From: Streptomyces sp. TSRI0281
GTDB lineage: Bacteria; Actinomycetota; Actinomycetes; Streptomycetales; Streptomycetaceae
DNA length: 64,000 nucleotides
NCBI RefSeq assembly: GCF_001905125.1
Contig: NZ_LWLE01000012.1
Span: 314,759 to 378,758, forward strand
Direction: 5' to 3'
In this document: positions 58,943 to 64,000 of the stretch, one piece after another
How the letters are laid out: each line of letters opens with the position of its first letter
How positions within the stretch are numbered: position 1 is the first letter of the stretch
The notes under the pieces: model-generated
Database searches by the model: none
The model's input: only the letters and a program-made list of their open reading frames with translations
Told to the model about the DNA's origin: nothing
Program-made: the position numbers and the translations under genes

Positions 58943-59347
58943 TCAGGAACGCGGCTGGTGCGACTGCTCGCCCTGTTCCGCCTTCTTCTCCTTGATGCGC
59001 ACCGTCTCCTTGCGGACCTCGGCCTGGGTGGCGCGCTCCTTCTGCAGCCACTCCGGGAGTTCGTTCTTCAGGGCCTCGATCTGCTCCGTGGTGAGCGGCT
59101 CGGTGACTCCGCCGCGCGCGAGACCGGCGATGGAGACGCCGAGTTTCGCCGCGACCACGGGCCGGGGGTGCGGGCCGGTGCGTCGCAGCTCCTGCAGCCA
59201 CTCGGGCGGATCGGTCTGCAGGGCGTTCAGCTCGGAGCGCGAGACGACACCCTCCTGGAACTCGGTGGGGGTGGCCTCAAGGTACACACCCAGTTTCTTC
59301 GCCGCGGTCGCGGGCTTCATGGTCTGGGTGGTCTGGTGCGACGTCAT
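58943..59347 (-). CDS. DUF5997 family protein
   Basis: 134 residues. It is made of two similar helical halves: MKPATAAKKLGVYLEATPTE with ALQTDPPEWLQELRRTGPHP, and PVVAAKLGVSIAGLARGGVT with ALKNELPEWLQKERATQAEV. Each half has a PPEWLQ or LPEWLQ motif, so the fold may be an internal duplication. The C-terminus is charged. It is divergent from a LysR-effector-like gene with 58 bases between the starts, an arrangement I believe is conserved in Streptomyces. Role unknown. ATG at 59347; the MKP methionine at residue 10 is an alternative. Confidence 0.8.
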   Translation of the reverse strand: MTSHQTTQTMKPATAAKKLGVYLEATPTEFQEGVVSRSELNALQTDPPEWLQELRRTGPHPRPVVAAKLGVSIAGLARGGVTEPLTTEQIEALKNELPEWLQKERATQAEVRKETVRIKEKKAEQGEQSHQPRS

Positions 59348-59405
59348 GGTGTCAAGAGTATCGAGCGTGTGAGCTACCGCCGACCACGACCGGTAATCTG
59401 GGCGG

Positions 59406-60185
59406 GTGACTGTCTCGGAAGTACCCCCTGCGTTCCGGCTCGCCTATGTCCCGGGGGTGACGCCCACCAAGTGGGTGCGGATCTGGAACGAGCGGCTGCC
59501 CGAGGTCCCGCTGACCCTGGTCGCGGTGCCCGCGGCCGAAGCGCCCGGCCTGCTGCGGGCGGGCGGTGCCGACGCGGGATTCGTACGGCTGCCCATCGAC
59601 GGTACGGACCTCAGCGCGATCCCGCTCTACACCGAGACGACCGTGGTCGTGATCCCGAAGGATCACCTCATGGCCGCGGTCGAAGAGGTGTCCGTCGAGG
59701 ACCTGGCCGACGACATCGTGCTGCACCCCCTCGATGACCCCCTCGACTGGGAGAACCGGCCGGGGCGGCCCGCGAACGAGCGCCCGGCCACCGCGGCGGA
59801 CGCCATCGAGCTGGTGGCGGCCGGTGTGGGCCTGCTCGTCGTCCCGCAGTCGCTCGCCCGGCTGCACCACCGCAAGGACCTCACGTACCGGCCGGTCCCC
59901 GGCGCCCCCGAGTCGCGCATCGCACTGTCGTGGCCGGAGGGCGAAAAGACCGACCTGGTGGAGGAGTTCATCGGGATCGTCCGGGGGCGCACCGTCAACA
60001 GCACACGGGGCCGCCCGCCGACCCCGGCGCAGCCGAAGGGCAAGCGCGCCGAGGCGCGGGGCGCGGGGCGCAAGCCCGCGGCCGGGAAATCGACGGGCAA
60101 GAGCCCCCAGCGGGGTTCGGGCGGCACCAAGGCCGGCAAACGAGGCAGGCCCGGCAAGTCGGGCAAGCCCCGCCGCCAGTCGTAG
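59406..60185 (+). CDS. LysR-effector-domain-like protein lacking the HTH, with basic tail
   Basis: 259 residues. The first ~200 match the LysR substrate-binding domain (FRLAYVPGVTPTKWVRIWNE, GGADAGFVRLPIDGTDLSAI, VVVIPKDHLMAAVEEVSVED, AAGVGLLVVPQSLARLHHRK). The N-terminal winged helix of LysR regulators is absent because the domain starts at residue ~10. The last ~60 residues are Lys/Arg/Gly-rich (GRKPAAGKSTGK, KAGKRGRPGKSGKPRRQS) and may bind DNA instead. GTG start at 59406. It is paired head to head with the DUF5997 gene. Confidence 0.8.
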   Translation: MTVSEVPPAFRLAYVPGVTPTKWVRIWNERLPEVPLTLVAVPAAEAPGLLRAGGADAGFVRLPIDGTDLSAIPLYTETTVVVIPKDHLMAAVEEVSVEDLADDIVLHPLDDPLDWENRPGRPANERPATAADAIELVAAGVGLLVVPQSLARLHHRKDLTYRPVPGAPESRIALSWPEGEKTDLVEEFIGIVRGRTVNSTRGRPPTPAQPKGKRAEARGAGRKPAAGKSTGKSPQRGSGGTKAGKRGRPGKSGKPRRQS

Positions 60186-60303
60186 CCGATTCCGTTCGCC
60201 GTCCGGGCCGGTCACGGGCGTACGGGTCCTGGGCCGGCCCGGTCCTGGCCCCGGTGTCCCGACCCGGGCCGGCCCGGCCCGGCCCGGTCCTGAGCCGACC
60301 GGG

Positions 60304-60340
60304 TCGCCGGCCCGCCTCGCCGGCCCGCCTCGCCGGCCCG
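60304..60340. repeat. Tandem 13-bp GC repeat
   Basis: TCGCCGGCCCGCC occurs twice in full and once in part (11 bases). It lies within a longer GGCCC-rich stretch from about 60264 in the 159-base gap between the convergent LysR-like and ferredoxin genes. It has no coding potential. Confidence 0.85.
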
Positions 60341-60344
60341 GCCC

Positions 60345-60563
60345 TCAGTCCCGTCCGGGTGCGATCACCCTGTTCCCCTCGTGCACCGTGATCGCCTGGG
60401 CCGGGCAGATATCGGCCGCGTCCAGGACCCGCTCGTCGGGTTCGATCCCGTCGGCGACGGTCCTCGCGTGCTCGCCGTCCAGGGCGAACGCCTCGGGGGC
60501 CACCCCGGCGCACATGCCCGACGCCAGACACAGCTGCGGATCCACACGTACGTGCCAGGTCAT
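60345..60563 (-). CDS. 3Fe-4S type ferredoxin of a P450 system
   Basis: 72 residues. The pattern Cys-x5-Cys (CLASGMC, residues ~11-17) and a distant CP (ICPAQAI, ~52) matches the [3Fe-4S] ferredoxins that pass electrons to bacterial P450s. The start at ATG 60563 fits the family; a GTG at 60572 overlaps the P450 stop (GTGA) and would add three residues. It follows the P450 gene, and its likely reductant is an FprA-type reductase such as the one at 31.1-32.5 kb. Confidence 0.88.
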   Translation of the reverse strand: MTWHVRVDPQLCLASGMCAGVAPEAFALDGEHARTVADGIEPDERVLDAADICPAQAITVHEGNRVIAPGRD

Positions 60564-60568
60564 GGCGC

Positions 60569-61756
60569 TCACCACCCGATCGGCATGACGCGGGGGCCGC
60601 GCACGAGCAACTCGGTCTTCCAGGTCACGTCCCCCGCCGGCTTCAGTCCCGGGAAACGGGTGAGGAGCGCGCCCAGTGCCTCCTGGAGCTCCAGCCGGGC
60701 CAGCGGGGCGCCCAGGCAATGGTGGACCCCGTGCCCGAACCCCAGGTGCTGGTTGCCCTCCCGGGAGACGTCGAGCACACCGGGTGCGGTGAAGCGCAAC
60801 GCGTCCCGGTTGGCCGCGCCGACGGCGACCAGCACGGGGGAGCCGGCGCGGACCAGAGTGCCGCCGACCTCGACGTCCTCGGTGGCGTACCGGGGCTGAC
60901 CCGCTCCGCTGCCCAGCGGCACGAACCGCAGCAGCTCCTCCACCGCGCCCGGGATCAGTTCGGGGTGCGCCCTGAGCTGATCCATCTGATCGGGATGATC
61001 CAGCAGGGTGAGCACGAAGTTGGGAATCTGCGAAGCGGTGGTCTCGTGTCCGGCCACCAGGATGGCCACGCACAGATCGATCAGCTCCAGCTCGGTGAGC
61101 CGTTCGCCGCCGTCCCTCGCCTCGATCAGCGCGGTCATCAGGTCGTCCTGCGGATCCTCGCGGTGCAGGTTGATCAACTCGCCCATGTAGGCGCGCAGTT
61201 CCTCGCGGCTGGCGTCGAACTCGGCGGCGGTCAGGGAGCTGGTCGACAGCGCGTTGTCGCTCCATACCCGAAAACGTGGGCGATCGGCTTCCGGAACCCC
61301 GAGCATCCGGCAGATCACCGCGACGGGCAGCGGCAGCGCGAAGCCGTCCACCAGGTCGGCGGGGGGCCCGGCCGCCTCCATCCCGTCGAGCAGGCTCGCG
61401 GTCAGCTCCTTGACCTGAGGCCGTAACTTCTCGATCTGGCGGACGGTGAACGCCTTGGCCACCAGGGAGCGCAGCCGTGTGTGGCCGGGCGGGTCCATGC
61501 TCAGGATCCCGCTGTCCCGGCGGCCCTCCGACTGCCGCGGCTCGTCGTGCGCGGCGCCCGCGGCCCGGCTGAAGCGCTGGTCGCCCAGTACCAGCCGGGC
61601 GTCCGCGTAGCGGGTGACCAGCCAGGCGGGCTCGCCGTACGGCATCTGGACCCGGAGCAGTCCCGAACGTTCGCGGACGCGCTCGTACTCTTCCGCGAGC
61701 TGGAGTCCTTCGGCGGTGTTGAAGGGGTACGCGTGGGGCTCGACGTGCGTCGTCAT
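60569..61756 (-). CDS. Cytochrome P450
   Basis: 395 residues, usual for class I bacterial P450s. The I-helix AGHETT (235-240), ExxR (Glu274, Arg277) and heme loop FGHGVHHCLG with the ligand Cys347 are all present. It is soluble and needs a ferredoxin partner, encoded just downstream. Family and substrate cannot be assigned from sequence alone. ATG at 61756, transcribed from the operator region shared with the TetR gene. Confidence 0.93.
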   Translation of the reverse strand: MTTHVEPHAYPFNTAEGLQLAEEYERVRERSGLLRVQMPYGEPAWLVTRYADARLVLGDQRFSRAAGAAHDEPRQSEGRRDSGILSMDPPGHTRLRSLVAKAFTVRQIEKLRPQVKELTASLLDGMEAAGPPADLVDGFALPLPVAVICRMLGVPEADRPRFRVWSDNALSTSSLTAAEFDASREELRAYMGELINLHREDPQDDLMTALIEARDGGERLTELELIDLCVAILVAGHETTASQIPNFVLTLLDHPDQMDQLRAHPELIPGAVEELLRFVPLGSGAGQPRYATEDVEVGGTLVRAGSPVLVAVGAANRDALRFTAPGVLDVSREGNQHLGFGHGVHHCLGAPLARLELQEALGALLTRFPGLKPAGDVTWKTELLVRGPRVMPIGW

Positions 61757-61767
61757 ACGATCTCCCA

Positions 61768-61789
61768 GTTGTAAGCAGCTGCTTACAAC
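61768..61789. promoter_or_regulatory. 22-bp perfect palindrome between P450 and TetR genes
   Basis: Arms GTTGTAAGCAG and CTGCTTACAAC are exact reverse complements with no spacer. It lies 12 bases upstream of the P450 ATG and 77 bases upstream of the TetR gene, the position expected for the TetR protein's own operator. Confidence 0.85.
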
Positions 61790-61865
61790 GGTAGGACCGG
61801 CCCTTCGAGCGGTCAACAGCGCTTTACAGCCGTTACTCTGACGGGCCATTCGAAAGGACGCAGTC

Positions 61866-62462
61866 ATGGCAGAAGCGCCCGCCCCGTCGTCCGGCCGGGG
61901 GCGCCGGGATGCTGCGGCCACCCGTGAACGGCTGCTCGACGCCGCTCGTGACCTGTTCGCCGAGCGGGGCTACCAGCGGGCCACCGTCCGTGCCATCGCC
62001 GAGCGGGCCGGGGTCAACCAGGCGCTGCTGTTCCGGTACTTCGGATCGAAACAGGCGCTGCTGACCGAGGTCGTCGCCGAGGGCGGGCTGGAGGAGCTGC
62101 GCGCGACACCGCCCGAGGAACTGTTCGAGAAGGCGCTGCGCTCCATGCTCACCCGCAGCGCCCCCGGCTCCGGCGACCGGACGCTGGAGGTCTACCTCCG
62201 GTCCATCGGCCGGGGCGACGAGGCGGCCGGGGCGCTGCGTGAACTGGGCGCGGAATACCAGAAGGTACTGGCCTCGCTCTCCGGGACCCCGGACGGCGAG
62301 CTGCGCGCCGATCTGGCCATCGCCTGGCTTCTCGGCATCGGCCTGATGCGTACGGTCGTCGCGCGCGAGCCACTGGCAGGCGCCGACCCGGACGCCGTGT
62401 GTGAGCTGGTTCTCGACGCCTTCGCCCGCCTCGGCGGACGGTCCGGCGGAAGCTCTGTGTGA
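61866..62462 (+). CDS. TetR-family repressor of the P450 operon
   Basis: 198 residues. Residues ~18-65 are a TetR helix-turn-helix (TRERLLDAARDLFAERGYQR, ATVRAIAERAGVNQALLFRY, FGSKQALL); the remaining part is helical and ligand-binding. It is divergent from the P450-ferredoxin operon, and a 22-bp palindrome lies between them, so it almost certainly controls that operon and itself. The inducer may be the P450 substrate or a related compound. Confidence 0.9.
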   Translation: MAEAPAPSSGRGRRDAAATRERLLDAARDLFAERGYQRATVRAIAERAGVNQALLFRYFGSKQALLTEVVAEGGLEELRATPPEELFEKALRSMLTRSAPGSGDRTLEVYLRSIGRGDEAAGALRELGAEYQKVLASLSGTPDGELRADLAIAWLLGIGLMRTVVAREPLAGADPDAVCELVLDAFARLGGRSGGSSV

Positions 62463-62476
62463 CCATTCCGCCGGGG

Positions 62477-62507
62477 CGCTAATAATACTAAGTAACTCAC
62501 ATTAGCG
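62477..62507. promoter_or_regulatory. CGCTAAT-N17-ATTAGCG inverted repeat in the ftdA promoter region
   Basis: Seven-base arms 17 bases apart flank the most AT-rich segment of a 281-base gap. The spacer contains the small palindrome TACTAAGTA (62486-62494), and TCACGTGA follows at 62569-62576. Probable regulatory region of the hydroxylase/polyketide synthase operon. Confidence 0.4.
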
Positions 62508-62743
62508 ACAGTGGGGTCTGTTCATATTCCGCCCGGGTAGGTCGTCCGGTTCAATGGTTCACGTGAGGGTTCGCGTTCTGCGGAATTCTCATTTCTCGGG
62601 GGCGCGTGAGGATTGAAGCCGCCGAAAAGGGAAAAGAATGAACCGAGCCAACGGGGGCGGCGTCCACGTGTCGCCACGCGGAGTTTGACCTGCAAGGGTG
62701 CAGGTCATGGCCCTGCGACCGCATCGCTACGGAGGTGTTGCGG

Positions 62744-63685
62744 ATGGACGAATATGAACAGCAGATCGACGGTGGGGCGTATCCGGACACAAATTCCGGA
62801 TGGCGGGGAATTCTCTCCGAATTAACCTGGGGTGCTGTCCTTCGCAGGATTTCCTATCCGTTGCTCCTCGGAGCCACCGTTGTGGTAGGTGCGGCTTCCC
62901 TGCTGCTGCGGTGGGACCTGACGCGGGTCAGTCCGCTCTTCCTCATCGGCACCCTCCTCTATCTGGGCGTCCTGGAGAAGCTGATCCCGCACCAACGCGA
63001 CTGGCATCCCAACCGGGCCGAATGGCGCTGGTACACGGTCTACTTCCTCCTGACCATGGCCGGCAGCGCCCTGGCCCAACTGCTGGTGACGACCGCGATC
63101 GGGGAGCTCTCCCCGGCCCGTCCGGCGCTCGGTCTGTGGGCCGAGATCCCGCTGGCGCTGGTGACGGGTTCGCTGGCCAGCTACTTCGTGCACCGGCTCG
63201 GGCACACCAATGCCCTGCTGTGGCGGCTGCACGGTGTGCACCACGTCCCGCAGAAGGTCAACGTCGCCAACAATGGCGTCAACCACGTCCTCGACATCCT
63301 CCTCGCGCAGGGAGTCATCCAGCTCGCGCTGGCGCTGATCGGCTTCTCCCGTGAGTCGGTGTTCGTCGTGGGGCTGTTCGTGGCCGCACAGGGCTACTTC
63401 GTCCACGCCAACATCGATGTGCGCATCGGCCGGCTCAACCACGTCCTCGCAAGCCCTGAGCAGCACCGCCTGCATCACAGCACCGATCTGTCCGAGGCTG
63501 GCCACTACGGCTCCGACCTGTCGTGCTGGGACCACCTCTTCGGGAGCTTCACCTGGCGGCCCGGACGCGAGCCGGCCGCGGTCGGACTCGGCGATCCCGC
63601 CTCGTTCCCCGGCACCGGTGAGATTCTCGCCAGTCTTCTCCACCCCTGGCGCCGTGCGGAGAAGCCCGGGAGCCGACCCGCCTGA
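62744..63685 (+). CDS. ftdA: Fatty-acid-hydroxylase/sterol-desaturase family enzyme, PTM cluster FtdA-like
   Basis: 313 residues. Di-iron histidine boxes are HRLGH (150-154), HGVHH (163-167), His221 (FVHANID) and HRLHH (241-245), within a membrane protein with about six hydrophobic helices. The family hydroxylates lipids and polyketide chains. The gene is directly followed by a type I polyketide synthase, the order known for polycyclic tetramate macrolactam clusters (FtdA then FtdB). There FtdA/SD-type enzymes hydroxylate the macrolactam core. ATG at 62744 with GGAGGTG six bases before. Confidence 0.87.
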   Translation: MDEYEQQIDGGAYPDTNSGWRGILSELTWGAVLRRISYPLLLGATVVVGAASLLLRWDLTRVSPLFLIGTLLYLGVLEKLIPHQRDWHPNRAEWRWYTVYFLLTMAGSALAQLLVTTAIGELSPARPALGLWAEIPLALVTGSLASYFVHRLGHTNALLWRLHGVHHVPQKVNVANNGVNHVLDILLAQGVIQLALALIGFSRESVFVVGLFVAAQGYFVHANIDVRIGRLNHVLASPEQHRLHHSTDLSEAGHYGSDLSCWDHLFGSFTWRPGREPAAVGLGDPASFPGTGEILASLLHPWRRAEKPGSRPA

Positions 63686-63719
63686 CCGGGCCCTTCGGGC
63701 CCCACACCGTCAACTGCAC

Positions 63720-63737
63720 CACTGCCGCAAGGCAGTG
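63720..63737 (+). promoter_or_regulatory. GNRA-loop hairpin between ftdA and the polyketide synthase
   Basis: CACTGCC-GCAA-GGCAGTG forms a 7-bp stem with a GCAA tetraloop. A second hairpin, GGGCCC-TTC-GGGCCC, lies at 63688-63702 right after the ftdA stop. Together they fill much of the 76-base gap and may stabilise or separate the two coding parts of the message. Confidence 0.5.
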
Positions 63738-63761
63738 TCACGACTTGAGGAGTGTGCGAAC

Positions 63762-64000
63762 TTGGCTGACGCGATCAACGACGCTTTACGGGGTAAAGTC
63801 GCGATCATCGGCATGGGCTGCCGTATGCCCGGCGGAGCGTCGGACCATCGGGCGTTCTGGCAGAACCTGGTGGAGGGCAAGGACTGCATCACGCCCACCC
63901 CGGCCGACCGGTACGACGTGACCACACTCGGCAGCGGACACAAGGACAAACCCGGACGCCTGACAGGTGGCCGGGGCGGATACATCGACGGCTTCGACGA
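63762..64000 (+). CDS. ftdB: Type I polyketide synthase, PTM PKS-NRPS (FtdB-like), 5' end only
   Basis: 79 complete codons run to the window edge without a stop. KVAIIGMGCRMPGGASDHRA and WQNLVEGKDC are the N-terminal ketosynthase pattern of modular type I polyketide synthases. Start is TTG at 63762, nine bases after GAGGAG; no ATG or GTG gives the complete domain. Codon 9 is TTA (63786-63788), rare in Streptomyces and read by the bldA tRNA. Position after the hydroxylase suggests the hybrid synthase of a tetramate macrolactam cluster. Only the KS start is visible, so later domains are inferred. Confidence 0.78.
   Translation, partial: MADAINDALRGKVAIIGMGCRMPGGASDHRAFWQNLVEGKDCITPTPADRYDVTTLGSGHKDKPGRLTGGRGGYIDGFD

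Noticed and set aside
60264..60344. CRISPR-like or attachment-site repeat
   Set aside because: It is a simple GGCCC-rich tandem repeat without spacers between convergent genes.
62463..62743. AdpA binding sites (TGGCSNGWWY) in the PTM promoter region
   Set aside because: I looked for the motif on both strands and found no convincing match by eye.

Overview
The window is chromosomal DNA from a Streptomyces-type actinomycete. GC content is very high, third codon positions are almost always G or C, GTG starts are common, and genes are packed in ATGA/GTGA-overlapping operons. Typical Streptomyces families recur (PucR, SpoIIE phosphatases, TetR regulators, DUF4166, DUF5997, DUF6381), and several local control elements match motifs known from this group. 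No rRNA, tRNA, insertion sequence, phage or CRISPR array was seen.

Layout, 0-15.8 kb: a truncated DUF4166 gene and an SRPBCC gene behind two matching palindromes; an osmoprotectant ABC transporter whose permeases and binding protein (1.2-3.5 kb) are separated from its ATPase (4.9-6.1 kb) by an esterase and a small DUF2087 protein; a prolyl-aminopeptidase-like hydrolase; a persulfide/sulfite detoxification group under a CstR-type repressor (7.6-10.8 kb); a PIG-L deacetylase; an XRE-cupin regulator; and an oxidoreductase plus two acyl-CoA dehydrogenases in one operon.

15.9-32.5 kb: a five-gene nickel-type ABC importer preceded by a Nur-like box; a Tat-exported phosphodiesterase-like protein; a run of small and poorly known proteins (membrane peptide, Cys-rich protein, DUF779, DUF6381, Rho-N protein) around a PHP-domain protein; a membrane-anchored HTH protein; a GAF/PAS/PP2C phosphatase; and an FprA-type ferredoxin reductase.

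32.5-41.2 kb: a c-di-AMP (ydaO) riboswitch ahead of a LysM/lytic transglycosylase; a secreted type I cholesterol oxidase with a KstR-like box; an AhpD-like protein paired with an amine-dehydrogenase-like oxidoreductase; and a phenolic-lipid (srsABC-like) operon divergent from a UbiA prenyltransferase.

41.2-55.6 kb: one long leftward operon of eleven genes. It holds a peptide ABC transporter (binding protein, permease, fused permease-ATPase, ATPase), an S9 peptidase, two beta-lactamase-fold hydrolases without signal peptides, an M20 amidohydrolase, a GNAT acyltransferase, an N-succinylamino-acid-racemase-type enolase and a PucR regulator. The GNAT/racemase/M20 trio matches the known N-succinyl route that turns D-amino acids irreversibly into L-amino acids. 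The operon therefore reads as an uptake and salvage system for peptides containing D-residues, which is the most coherent candidate 'new system' here.

55.8-64 kb: a methyltransferase-like protein, a DHA2 drug exporter, a cold-shock protein with a structured leader, a DUF5997/LysR-effector-like pair, a P450-ferredoxin operon controlled by a divergent TetR through a 22-bp perfect palindrome, and at the right edge a fatty-acid-hydroxylase-like gene followed by the first 239 bases of a type I polyketide synthase. That order is the one known for polycyclic tetramate macrolactam (PTM) clusters. The synthase carries a TTA codon at position 9, suggesting bldA control.
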